DNA from: Thalassospira profundimaris | GTDB lineage: Bacteria; Pseudomonadota; Alphaproteobacteria; Rhodospirillales; Thalassospiraceae | NCBI RefSeq assembly: GCF_003326675.1 | Contig: NZ_JPWF01000003.1 | Coordinates: 310,001 to 374,000 of the forward strand | Reading direction: 5' to 3' | Length of the DNA stretch: 64,000 nt | Shown: piece by piece, positions 44,044-52,761 of the stretch | Numbering within the stretch: the stretch's first letter is position 1 | Layout of the letters: every line of letters begins with the position of its first letter | Program-made: the position numbers and the translations under genes | Notes under the pieces: generated by a model | The model's input: only the letters and a program-made list of their open reading frames with translations | Databases searched by the model: none | Told to the model about the DNA's origin: nothing

Positions 44044-45285
44044 GTGGCATCGCTTCAACCCGTCCGTGGTACGCACGACCTTCTGCCGGAACAGAACCGT
44101 CTGCAAGATTACATCGCGAATACTGCACGCGAAATCGGCGAGTTGTATGGCTACCATCGCATGACCACGCCGATCTTTGAATTCACCGACGTTTTCGCCC
44201 GTACCCTTGGCGATACATCCGATGTCGTGACCAAGGAAATGTATACGTTCGAAGATCGCGGCGGCGAACAGATCACGCTGCGCCCCGAAGGAACCGCGGG
44301 TATTGCGCGTGCCTATATCTCCAATGGCATGCAGCAGATGTCCCCGGTCAAGGTCAGCTATTATGGCCCGATGTTCCGTTATGAGCGTCCGCAAAAAGGC
44401 CGTCAGCGCCAGTTCCACCAGATTGGTGCCGAACTTCTTGGCGTTGAACAGGTTGCCGGCGATATCGAGATGATTGGTTACGGCGCCCACATCCTTAAGG
44501 CGCTGGGTCTTTGGGATGACATCACGCTGGAACTCAATACCCTTGGCGATCCGGAAAGCCGTGCGGCATATCGCGACGTTCTGGTCGATTACTTCAAGGG
44601 CCATTTTGACAAGCTGTCGGAAGACAGCCGTGCGCGTCTGGAAAAGAACCCGCTGCGTATCCTTGATTCCAAGGATGAAGGCGACCGTGAACTGGTGGCG
44701 AATGCCCCATTGTTCTCGGATTACCTGAACGAGCACAGCCAGGAATTCTTCAAGGGCCTGACCAATGGCCTTGGTGATATCGGAATCAATTATCAGTTGA
44801 ACCCGCGTCTGGTGCGTGGTCTGGATTACTATTGCCATACCTGTTTCGAATTCACCACGAACACCCTTGGCGCGCAGGGCACGGTGATGGCCGGTGGCCG
44901 TTATGATGGTCTGATTTCGACCATGGGTGGTCCGCAGACCGCCGGTGTTGGCTGGGCAGCTGGTGTTGAACGTCTTGCCCTTATGGTTGGCGAAGCCCCG
45001 GCTGGCGCACGTCCGGTTGCCCTGATCCCGATGGGTGAAGCAGCCGAAGCCAAATGTCGGACCCTTGCCCAGACCCTTCGCGAAGCAGGCATTGCAGTCG
45101 AGCTTGGCTATTCCGGCAATATGAAAAAACGCATGAAACGTGCGGACAAAGCCAATGCCGGTCAGGCCGTTATCCTTGGTGATGACGAACTGGCCAAAGG
45201 TGTTGCCCAACTGCGTGACCTTGACAGTGGCGAGCAGCAGGAAGTTGCGCTTGATCAGCTTGCGGATGTAATCGGCAAAAAGTGA
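44044..45285 (+). CDS. hisS: Histidyl-tRNA synthetase
   Basis: 413 residues from a GTG with RBS GGAG 7 nt upstream, starting VASLQPVRGTHDLLP; a frame open from 43936 is not conserved. Class II aminoacyl-tRNA synthetase: motif 2 is in PMFRYERPQKGRQRQFHQIGAE, the His-specific RGLDYYCHTCFEF and motif 3 AAGVERLALMV are all present. The C-terminal anticodon domain has VALIPMGEAAEAK and KRADKANAGQAVILGDDE. Confidence 0.96.
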   Translation: MASLQPVRGTHDLLPEQNRLQDYIANTAREIGELYGYHRMTTPIFEFTDVFARTLGDTSDVVTKEMYTFEDRGGEQITLRPEGTAGIARAYISNGMQQMSPVKVSYYGPMFRYERPQKGRQRQFHQIGAELLGVEQVAGDIEMIGYGAHILKALGLWDDITLELNTLGDPESRAAYRDVLVDYFKGHFDKLSEDSRARLEKNPLRILDSKDEGDRELVANAPLFSDYLNEHSQEFFKGLTNGLGDIGINYQLNPRLVRGLDYYCHTCFEFTTNTLGAQGTVMAGGRYDGLISTMGGPQTAGVGWAAGVERLALMVGEAPAGARPVALIPMGEAAEAKCRTLAQTLREAGIAVELGYSGNMKKRMKRADKANAGQAVILGDDELAKGVAQLRDLDSGEQQEVALDQLADVIGKK

Positions 45286-45292
45286 GATCGGT

Positions 45293-46639
45293 GTGACAGA
45301 CGGAACCACGCATGAGGATGCCGGGGATTGGCCGCTTGATCGCCTGATGGTGATCGGCACCAATCATCGGCGTTCCAGCGAGGATACCCGTGACCGTCTG
45401 TTTATTGACGAAGCCCGCTTGCCACAATTCCTGTCGGCCATTGAACAGGCGCGGCTGGGGCAGGCGGTCGTCGTATCGACCTGCAACCGCACCGAAGTTC
45501 ATTTGCTGGCAACCGAGGCCGAGCGTGGCCGCGAACGTCTGATTGATCTGATGTCGCTTTGGGGCGATATCGACCGCGATCAACTGGCAAGCGAACTTTA
45601 TATCCGGTCTGGTCGCGATGCTTTGCGCCATATGTTTGCAGTGGCTGCATCGCTTGACAGTTTGGTGATTGGCGAACCCGAAGTTTTCGGTCAGGTCAAG
45701 GATGCCCATCGGATTGCGCGCAAGCATGATCTGGTTGGACGTGAACTGGAACTTGTTTATCAGACCGCCTATGCGATTTCCAAAAAGGTCAGAAGCCAGA
45801 CCGGGATCGGGCAGGGGGCGGTTTCGATTGCGGCGGCGGCCCAATCGGTTGCCCGTGACCTTCACGGGGATCTGAAGGATTGCACGCTTTTGCTGGCCGG
45901 TGCCGGGGATATGGGTGAGTTGATCGCCGCATCTCTTGCCGAACGCGGCATTGGGCGCATTCTGGTAACAGATCGTTTGACCGCAAGGGCACGGCTTGTT
46001 GCCAGAAGGCTTGATTGCCACTGGTCGGAAATGGACGACCTTGACCGGCTGTTGGCCGAGGCGGACCTGGTTCTGACTGCGGGTGGGTCGCGGCGCTATA
46101 TGATCGACAAGGATCGCGCCCTTGCCGCAGTCAAGCGCCGCCGGTTCCGACCGGTTCTGATGATTGATACCGCCGTTCCGGGTGATATTGATCCGCAGGT
46201 CGACGAAATTGATGAAGTGTTCTTTTACCGGATCGAGGATCTGGAAAAGATTGCGGCCGAGGGCCGTGGTGGACGTGAAGAAAAGGCTGATGAAGCCTGG
46301 GCGCTGATTGAAACCGAACTTGACGGTTTTGTCCGGGACCGGGCACAGCGCGCCGCCGTTCCGGCCATTGCTGATTTGCGCAGGCGGTTCGAAGCCGTGC
46401 GTGAAGACGCACTTCGCGAAAGCCACGGGGATGCGGAGAAGGCGACAAGACTTCTGATCAACCGTCTTTTGCATACACCGACACAGGCCTTGAAGGATTT
46501 GGCGACGACAACAGATGGTGCAGGCACCGTGGAATGGGTTAAGGCCCAAAAACTGTTGGCGCGTCTTTTTGAACTTGATGATAAATCGCTTGGGCAGAAG
46601 AAAGACCCGAACGATCCCGAACAGGAGAATAAAGAGTGA
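45293..46639 (+). CDS. hemA: Glutamyl-tRNA reductase
   Basis: 448 residues from a GTG at 45293. First step of tetrapyrrole synthesis by the C5 pathway. The start of the catalytic domain is [19 protein letters not shown]; the active-site Cys is in [15 protein letters not shown]; the NADPH domain has [21 protein letters not shown]. This matters because many Alphaproteobacteria make 5-aminolevulinate by the C4 (ALA synthase) route; hemA here shows the C5 route. It is followed by prfA with a 4-nt overlap, the E. coli-type hemA-prfA-prmC order. Confidence 0.95.
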   Translation: MTDGTTHEDAGDWPLDRLMVIGTNHRRSSEDTRDRLFIDEARLPQFLSAIEQARLGQAVVVSTCNRTEVHLLATEAERGRERLIDLMSLWGDIDRDQLASELYIRSGRDALRHMFAVAASLDSLVIGEPEVFGQVKDAHRIARKHDLVGRELELVYQTAYAISKKVRSQTGIGQGAVSIAAAAQSVARDLHGDLKDCTLLLAGAGDMGELIAASLAERGIGRILVTDRLTARARLVARRLDCHWSEMDDLDRLLAEADLVLTAGGSRRYMIDKDRALAAVKRRRFRPVLMIDTAVPGDIDPQVDEIDEVFFYRIEDLEKIAAEGRGGREEKADEAWALIETELDGFVRDRAQRAAVPAIADLRRRFEAVREDALRESHGDAEKATRLLINRLLHTPTQALKDLATTTDGAGTVEWVKAQKLLARLFELDDKSLGQKKDPNDPEQENKE

Positions 46640-47718
46640 GTTTGGACCTTGGTAAACTCGAAGGCGTTGCGCGCCGGTTCGACGAACTCAATGCGCTTCT
46701 TTCCGGTGGCGGGCTTGATGGCGAAGGTTTTGCCAAACTGTCGCGTGAACATGCCGAACTGGCCCCGGTGGTCGAGGCGATTGATGGCTATAAGCGCCTT
46801 CTGAGCAATCTTGAAGAAGCCGAAGAAATTCTGGCCGATACATCGGGCGATCGCGAAATGCGCGAGATGGCCGAAATCGAGAAGTATGAAATCCTCGAAA
46901 AGCTTCCTGATGCCGAACGCCAGATGAAGCTGTTGCTGATCCCCAAGGACAGCGCGGATACCAAAAACGCCATCCTTGAAATTCGTGCCGGTACCGGCGG
47001 CGAGGAAGCGGCCCTGTTTGCAGCCGATCTGTATCGTATGTATCAGCGTTACGCCGAAAGCCGTGGCTGGAAATTCGAACAGATGGATGCCAGTGAAAAC
47101 GATCTGGGCGGGTTCAAGGAAGTCATCGTCAACGTGTCGGGCACCGATGTGTTTGCGCGCCTGAAATTTGAAAGTGGCGTTCATCGCGTGCAGCGTGTCC
47201 CGGTGACCGAGGGGGGCGGACGCATTCATACGTCTGCGGCGACCGTCGCGGTTCTGCCCGAGGCCGAGGAAGTTGATATTCGCATTGATCCCAAGGATCT
47301 GCGTATTGATACCTATCGTTCGCAGGGTGCGGGTGGCCAGCACGTTAACACGACCGATAGTGCGGTGCGCATCACCCATATTCCGACCGGTGTTGTCGCC
47401 GCCAGCCAGGAAGCAAAGTCGCAGCACAAGAACAAGGAAAAGGCGATGAAGATGCTGCTTTCACGCCTGTATGATCAGGAACGTGAAAGCAAGGACAGCG
47501 CGCGTGCCGCCGACCGTAAATCGCAGGTCGGTTCAGGCGATCGTTCGGAGCGTATCCGCACCTATAACTTCCCGCAGGGCCGTGTATCTGATCACCGCAT
47601 TAACCTGACCCTGTATCGTCTGGATGATTTCATTGCCGGTGGTCCATCGGTTGATGAAATGATTGATGCCCTGATTGCCGAGGAACAGGCACAGAAACTG
47701 GCCGAGATCGAAGGGTAA
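46636..47718 (+). CDS. prfA: Peptide chain release factor 1
   Basis: 360 residues starting at a GTG that overlaps the hemA stop (GTGA). The codon-recognition tripeptide PxT appears as PVT in [14 protein letters not shown], and the peptidyl-hydrolysis motif GGQ in [17 protein letters not shown]. It terminates translation at UAA and UAG. The GGQ glutamine is methylated by PrmC, encoded next. Confidence 0.97.
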   Translation: MSLDLGKLEGVARRFDELNALLSGGGLDGEGFAKLSREHAELAPVVEAIDGYKRLLSNLEEAEEILADTSGDREMREMAEIEKYEILEKLPDAERQMKLLLIPKDSADTKNAILEIRAGTGGEEAALFAADLYRMYQRYAESRGWKFEQMDASENDLGGFKEVIVNVSGTDVFARLKFESGVHRVQRVPVTEGGGRIHTSAATVAVLPEAEEVDIRIDPKDLRIDTYRSQGAGGQHVNTTDSAVRITHIPTGVVAASQEAKSQHKNKEKAMKMLLSRLYDQERESKDSARAADRKSQVGSGDRSERIRTYNFPQGRVSDHRINLTLYRLDDFIAGGPSVDEMIDALIAEEQAQKLAEIEG

Positions 47719-47720
47719 GC

Positions 47721-48641
47721 ATGACGTCGGGTTCTTCATCCATGCCGGGATCAACACCAACATTGGGCACTCTGATGGCCGAGGGCGTTGCCGCCCTGAA
47801 TGCAGCCGGGATTGAAAATGCGCGGATGGATACGCGCATTTTGCTGGCGCGTGCAGCGGGTGTTGATGGCGGTCGTATTTCGGCCTGGCCCGAAGATGAA
47901 GTATCGGATGAAAAGACCGCGCTTTTTCGTGACATGATTTCGCGACGCATCGGGCATGAACCGGTGGGCCGTATTCTGGGCGAGCGTGATTTTTGGCGGC
48001 ATACCTTCAAGCTTGCACCCGATACCCTTGAGCCGCGGCCCGATAGTGAAACGCTTGTCGAATGGGCAATTGATTTTCTTGAAGATAATGATGCGCCGAG
48101 CATTGTTGATTTCGGAACCGGGACCGGATGCCTGCTATTGTCCGCTCTTGGGGATTTGCCCGGATCAAGCGGGATCGGGCTTGATATCAGCGAAGGTGCT
48201 ATTGCCTGCGCGCGCGAAAATGCCAAGGCACTTGATCTTGGTGTGCAGGTAGCGTTCCGGGTATCGGATTGGGACAGTGCAATTACCGATGCAGAACGCG
48301 CAGCGGGATTTGATCTTGTGATGTCCAATCCGCCCTATATCACGCGTGATGAAATGGAAGCGCTGTCACCCGAGGTGCAGAAATTTGATCCGCGCCGGGC
48401 TCTGACCGACGAAGGTGACGGATTGGCCGCCTATCGTGTGTTGTCAAAGGTGGCCTTTGATCTGGCCAAGCCGGGCGGTTTCGTGATTTTCGAGATCGGC
48501 CATGGTCAGGAAAAAGACGTTGGACAGTTGCTGGTCGAGGCGGGATTTGTCGGGGTTGAATATCGTGAAGACCTTGGCGGGATTGTACGTTGTGTAGCAG
48601 CAAAGAAAACCCGTTGTTCGGTTGGGCGCTGTGTAATCTGA
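47721..48641 (+). CDS. prmC: Release factor glutamine methyltransferase
   Basis: 306 residues, 2 nt after prfA. SAM motif I is IVDFGTGTGCLLLSALGD and the catalytic NPPY motif is in VMSNPPYITRDEM. It methylates the GGQ glutamine of RF1 and RF2. The C-terminus is slightly longer than usual (KKTRCSVGRCVI). Confidence 0.95.
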   Translation: MTSGSSSMPGSTPTLGTLMAEGVAALNAAGIENARMDTRILLARAAGVDGGRISAWPEDEVSDEKTALFRDMISRRIGHEPVGRILGERDFWRHTFKLAPDTLEPRPDSETLVEWAIDFLEDNDAPSIVDFGTGTGCLLLSALGDLPGSSGIGLDISEGAIACARENAKALDLGVQVAFRVSDWDSAITDAERAAGFDLVMSNPPYITRDEMEALSPEVQKFDPRRALTDEGDGLAAYRVLSKVAFDLAKPGGFVIFEIGHGQEKDVGQLLVEAGFVGVEYREDLGGIVRCVAAKKTRCSVGRCVI

Positions 48642-48931
48642 GTTTGACGTCCCTGTGACGTAAAAAAAGCAATTGGCAGTGAAAAAAACAGTTGGAATAA
48701 CGGATCAAGCCATATAGGTTGGTCTTAACGGGCCGGGTGCCCGACGCGCTTATGAAAGCGCCGTGTTCCCCAGTAAACAGTCAGCAATCTCCGCTCCTTT
48801 GATGGATCCGGCAGTTTTGTATGGGTGCCGTTTGTCCGGCGCTGTTTAGCGGGAAATATGTTTTTCAGACGGAGTGGTTCCGGGGTCTATGATACCACCG
48901 GATTGTTCTTCAACACCAAAGTCATGTTGAT

Positions 48932-49717
48932 ATGAGAAATAACAATAAACGTCCTCGCGGGCGGCAACAGTCTAATAACAAACGTCCAGTAAATCCTAAG
49001 TTCCAGAATTTTGACAGCAATGGGCCGGATGGCCGTGTTCGCGGTAACGCCCAGCAGGTCTATGAGAAATATATTTCTCTGGCGAAGGATTGCACGGACG
49101 ACCCGGTTCTTGCTGAAAACTTCTATCAGCACGCTGAACATTACCACCGCATTCTTCAGGCGGCTCAGGAATGGGAAAACCAGCGTCGTGAAGAACGCGG
49201 CGGCGATAATCGTCAGCGCAGCAACAATCGCGGTAACCGCGATGATCGCGCCGATGGCCAGTCCGGTCAGGGCGACGAGGCATCGGGTGATAACACCGAA
49301 AACCACGACAATGTGTCTGATGATGGCGGTGTAACCCCGGCAGAGGCAGAACACACTGCCGCCGAGAACACCGACGCAGACGCGGTCGATGAAGTCGAAG
49401 AAAAGCCGAAACGCGCGCCGCGTGCACGCCGTACCGACGGCCGCACCACTGGTCGTGGTCGTCCGCGTAAAACGGTTGACGCCGAAGACGCAGGCGAAAA
49501 CGCCCCGGCAGAATCCGCCAGCGAAGAAGCACCTGCACAAGCAGATGCCGCCGAGCAGGCTGATGAAGGCGAAAAGAAACCGCGCCGTGCCGCAGCCGGT
49601 GCAGCCCGTACCCGTGGTCGCCATCCGACCGCACGCCGCGGCCGCAGCCGCGCTGCTGGTCGTGATGACGAAGAAGCTGTTTCTTCGGACGAAGGTTCGG
49701 AACCGGTTTCTGCCTGA
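48932..49717 (+). CDS. DUF4167 family protein
   Basis: 261 residues. The N-terminal DUF4167 domain is clear: NPKFQNFDSNGPDGRVRGNAQQVYEKY followed by FYQHAEHYHRILQAA. The rest is a low-complexity tail, first Asn/Arg/Asp-rich, then Ala/Glu-rich with Arg-Gly-Arg motifs (RTTGRGRPRK, RRGRSRAAGRD), suggesting an RNA- or nucleic-acid-binding disordered region. The family is specific to Alphaproteobacteria and uncharacterised; it is often next to prmC and clpB. The 290 bases before it are AT-rich and hold no gene. Confidence 0.9.
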   Translation: MRNNNKRPRGRQQSNNKRPVNPKFQNFDSNGPDGRVRGNAQQVYEKYISLAKDCTDDPVLAENFYQHAEHYHRILQAAQEWENQRREERGGDNRQRSNNRGNRDDRADGQSGQGDEASGDNTENHDNVSDDGGVTPAEAEHTAAENTDADAVDEVEEKPKRAPRARRTDGRTTGRGRPRKTVDAEDAGENAPAESASEEAPAQADAAEQADEGEKKPRRAAAGAARTRGRHPTARRGRSRAAGRDDEEAVSSDEGSEPVSA

Positions 49718-49747
49718 TACGGTTTTTCGACCAAATCAACATGACAA

Positions 49748-49780
49748 ACACCCCTGTAAGTCGATGACTTGCAGGGGTGT
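49748..49780 (+). terminator. Strong terminator after the DUF4167 gene
   Basis: ACACCCCTGTAAGTC and GACTTGCAGGGGTGT pair over 15 bp with one T-G pair and a three-base loop; flanking GACA and TGTC extend the stem. A short T-containing tail follows. Confidence 0.75.
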
Positions 49781-49981
49781 TGTCGTTTCGGACCGTGCGC
49801 AGGACGGTTGTTCAGTTCTGCCGGTATGGAACTTTGGGGTGATATGTTCGAATATGACGTGCAACCATTGATTATTGTTGATATCAATTTAGGAAAATCA
49901 CAAATAAATCCGTAAGGTTAATGTCTGTCAGACAGGAACGGGCAAAGCCGACGGAAATGGCGAGTATTCGGGGAGTTGCCA

Positions 49982-51571
49982 ATGGGGGCTGGATTATTTC
50001 GGGTCATCATGGTGCTGTTGTGGGCATTGGGCGGTATGATTATCGCGCTTGGGCTTTTCAACGGTGACTATGAGCTGGCCCTGCTTGGCGGTGTGTGTTT
50101 CATCATCCCGATGTTCCTGCCTTTGGTCATGCTGGCAGTTAACCGTGCAAGTTCGCCATCTTCGAAATCAAAGCCAAAGATGACCCCGGCACAGGCCGCA
50201 AAGCTTAAGGCTGAAGGCCAATGGGCAAAGCGCGAAGATCTGACCGGCCGCAAGCTGCTTGAAGGCAATCCGCCGCTGGTTCTCGGACGCTGGGGCGAAG
50301 ACAAGCGATTGGTTGGTGCAAGCGGTTTGAAACGCATCATTACCTTTGCTTCCAAGCCCGGCGACTATTATCGGTCATCGGCCGAACCCAATGCGCTTAT
50401 TCATACGGGCAACCTGTTTGTCTATGAAAGTTTTGGCAATATCTATCGTGCTGTGCATGACCGGCGCAGCAAGATGGGGCAAAAGCTGATTGTGCTTGAT
50501 CCGCATGGTCAAAGCGGGGCGCAAACAGATCAGTTCAACCCGTTTGATTTCATCCGCCAGCATGGCGAGGGCCAGATTACCGACACCGGATTGATTGCCG
50601 ATACGCTTCTGGCCCCGATGTTTGTGCAGGAACTTGATGAACAGGAAGTCCGGATTGCCCGTACCCTGTTACAAGGGTTCATCGTTTATACGATCCAGAA
50701 AAGCCTGAAGGAAAACCGCAATCTGGCGGAAGTCAGGCGCAACCTGATCATGCCGTCGCACCGGTTCTATAAAATTCTTGAAGAACTGATGGGTATTGAT
50801 TCTGTCGATGGGCGCATTTCTGATGTCGCGTTGAACATTCTCGACATGACTGAAGATCAACGCATGAAGATCATCGAGGCATGTCGGAATGCCACTGCCG
50901 AGTTCGATCACCCGCAAATTTCCCGCCTGATCAGTTCGAGCAGCTTTACGATTGACGATGTTGTTTCAGGCGGCGTTTCGATTTTTGTCATTGGGCAACT
51001 GGGCGGTGAAACACCCGATGTACAGCCATCCTTTAGCCGGGTGATGCTGGCCGGGATCATGAATATGATCAATCAGCGTGCATGGAAGTCCGGCGATCCG
51101 GAATTTCTGGTGTTGATGGACGGGGTTGAGCGTGTTGGCCGTATGCCATTGTTCGAACGTCTTCTGGGCGGTGGATATGGCGATGGAATGATCGTCTGGC
51201 CTGGCTTTAGTGGCGTAAGCGGCCTGATGGATGTGTGCTTGAACTGGGAAAATGTCGTCGGGCGGGTCGATGCGCTTTGCGTGTTTGGTCAGGAAGGTGC
51301 GTTTAACCTTGATTGGGTTTCCGGCCTGACGGCAATGTCGCGGTTTGATGATACCGGCGGTGGTTCGGATACGACGCGCCCGGTTCACCTGCGCCCCCAG
51401 GACAATCAACCGATCCTGCGCTCAGCCGAGGTTGCCCGTTTCCCCAAAGAGGAACAGATATTGTTCCGCAAGGGATGCCCGCCAATACGGGGCTGGCGCC
51501 TTGACTGGCATCATGATGAAATGTTCTCGGGGCTGGCGGTGCATGCGCCAACCTTTAATTCCGACGAATAG
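49982..51571 (+). CDS. Orphan VirD4/TraG-like coupling-protein homologue with degenerate ATPase motifs
   Basis: 529 residues from ATG 49982 (GGGGAG 6 nt upstream; a TTG two codons earlier is possible). Two N-terminal membrane helices (about 6-27 and 33-54). The cytoplasmic part aligns in outline with type IV coupling proteins: LIVLDPHGQSG then DQFNPFDFI (DPKGE...FNPL in VirD4), and FLVLMDGVERVGRMPLFERLL (DEFxALGRxPxxE in VirD4). But the Walker A loop is not recognisable before LIVLDPHG, where LIHTGNLFVYESFG stands, and the Walker B acidic pair is MDG. No relaxase, mating-pair or other type IV secretion gene is near. It is probably not an active translocase; its role is unknown. Confidence 0.7.
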   Translation: MGAGLFRVIMVLLWALGGMIIALGLFNGDYELALLGGVCFIIPMFLPLVMLAVNRASSPSSKSKPKMTPAQAAKLKAEGQWAKREDLTGRKLLEGNPPLVLGRWGEDKRLVGASGLKRIITFASKPGDYYRSSAEPNALIHTGNLFVYESFGNIYRAVHDRRSKMGQKLIVLDPHGQSGAQTDQFNPFDFIRQHGEGQITDTGLIADTLLAPMFVQELDEQEVRIARTLLQGFIVYTIQKSLKENRNLAEVRRNLIMPSHRFYKILEELMGIDSVDGRISDVALNILDMTEDQRMKIIEACRNATAEFDHPQISRLISSSSFTIDDVVSGGVSIFVIGQLGGETPDVQPSFSRVMLAGIMNMINQRAWKSGDPEFLVLMDGVERVGRMPLFERLLGGGYGDGMIVWPGFSGVSGLMDVCLNWENVVGRVDALCVFGQEGAFNLDWVSGLTAMSRFDDTGGGSDTTRPVHLRPQDNQPILRSAEVARFPKEEQILFRKGCPPIRGWRLDWHHDEMFSGLAVHAPTFNSDE

Positions 51572-51597
51572 TTTGGTGGCGATCTGAACAAAGCAAA

Positions 51598-51634
51598 CGG
51601 GCTTGCCAGACGGTCTCCGTCACCGGCAAGCCCG
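51598..51634. terminator. Hairpin between the coupling-protein homologue and the MOSC gene
   Basis: CGGGCTTGCC and GGCAAGCCCG (10 bp perfect) enclose a second small stem (GACGG / CCGTC). A TTT tail on the minus strand and none on the plus strand. Likely ends both converging transcripts. Confidence 0.65.
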
Positions 51635-51647
51635 AAGATGTTGTTTG

Positions 51648-52412
51648 TCAGGAAATGGTAATCGCGTCGCCCGGCTTGATGGTGACGTCATCAAGGGCCT
51701 CGACATAGATGCCCATGTAAAGATGGTTTACACCCTTGCGCAGCATCAAGGGCACGTTGATGTCCGATACTGCCGTGTCGGGATTGACGCTGGTGGCCTT
51801 GCACCGGGTGATCGGATGGATAAACCGGAAGGATGCGCCATTGATCTTGATGATCTGGCCTTCTTCCAATTCCAGTTCTTTCCAGGGATCAAGCCCGTCA
51901 ATCAGGATGTTGCCACGGAACCGCATCGGGTCGATTTCCGATTGCACGATACGGGTGCCGAAATCGCGGATGGATGCAAGGTTAAGGATCGAGATATAGG
52001 GTTCTTTCATGTCGCCAAACTGGGTATCGGGAACCGAATAGATTTTCGGTGTACCGGCAACATCGTTTTTCAGAAACGCCTTCAGGAAATCCTCGATTAC
52101 GGTGCGGCCCATTGCGTCATCAAGCTTGCCCTTGCAGATCGCGCGACCATTGCGAAGAACGGTCAGAGTTGACGTATCTGCATCATACTCGGTGCCGAGT
52201 TCTGCCAGCTTGGGCGTGTTGACCAGTTGCAGGAAGTTGCTTTTGCGGACCCATTCCTGAACTCCGTCCTGACCAAGCGATGACTGGGTGCCAATGACAA
52301 ACCGGCGGTCATCGCTGATCATCTTGTGGGCAGAGATATGAGCTTCGGGCATATCAATGCCGCGCATTCCCTTAACCGGGTATCTTTTGATGGCTTTGAT
52401 CTCGACCGTCAT
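51648..52412 (-). CDS. MOSC domain-containing protein
   Basis: 254 residues from ATG 52412 (AGGAAAA upstream). N-terminal beta-barrel domain MTVEIKAIKRYPVKGMRG, followed by a MOSC domain with RFRGNILIDGLDPWKELE and the cysteine motif ITRCKATSVNPDTAV. Such proteins handle sulfur for molybdenum-cofactor enzymes, by analogy with MOCS and YiiM/YcbX types. It is convergent with the coupling-protein homologue and divergent from clpB. Confidence 0.88.
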   Translation of the reverse strand: MTVEIKAIKRYPVKGMRGIDMPEAHISAHKMISDDRRFVIGTQSSLGQDGVQEWVRKSNFLQLVNTPKLAELGTEYDADTSTLTVLRNGRAICKGKLDDAMGRTVIEDFLKAFLKNDVAGTPKIYSVPDTQFGDMKEPYISILNLASIRDFGTRIVQSEIDPMRFRGNILIDGLDPWKELELEEGQIIKINGASFRFIHPITRCKATSVNPDTAVSDINVPLMLRKGVNHLYMGIYVEALDDVTIKPGDAITIS

Positions 52413-52761
52413 GTTCCGTTTTCCTGTATGGCGCTTTGGCATGTGTTATTTGGGACGACTCACATGCTGATTGGGTGACGTTAGAACGTTGTTTTGGCAA
52501 GGGCAACCCTGACGCGTGCGTATATTTCATGCGCATCGACTGCAAGCTGGAATAATGCCAGAAATCCGTGTTGCAATGCACAATTAATTCTTGCAACTTT
52601 TGTAGGGGTATCTGGTTGCAAACGCGCTAGACTGAGACATATCAATGTTGTCGCTGTCGAAATAATCTATAATTTTAGAATTCGGCAATGACGCCAAGGC
52701 AGTGGATGCTTCCAAGAAGGTCCATATCGTTTGAATACTGTTGGCTCAAGGAGTGACAGGA
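52413..52761. other. Intergenic region upstream of clpB
   Basis: 349 bases between the divergent MOSC and clpB genes. Three copies of the palindrome TTGCAA occur at 52571, 52591 and 52616. A CTTGCAA (52590-52596) with TATCT about 12 bases further could be a weak heat-shock sigma-32 promoter, expected before clpB, but the match is poor and spacing is short. No CIRCE element was seen. Confidence 0.4.

Noticed and set aside
44026-45363. 445-codon open frame opposite hisS
   Set aside because: Antisense shadow of a certain gene.
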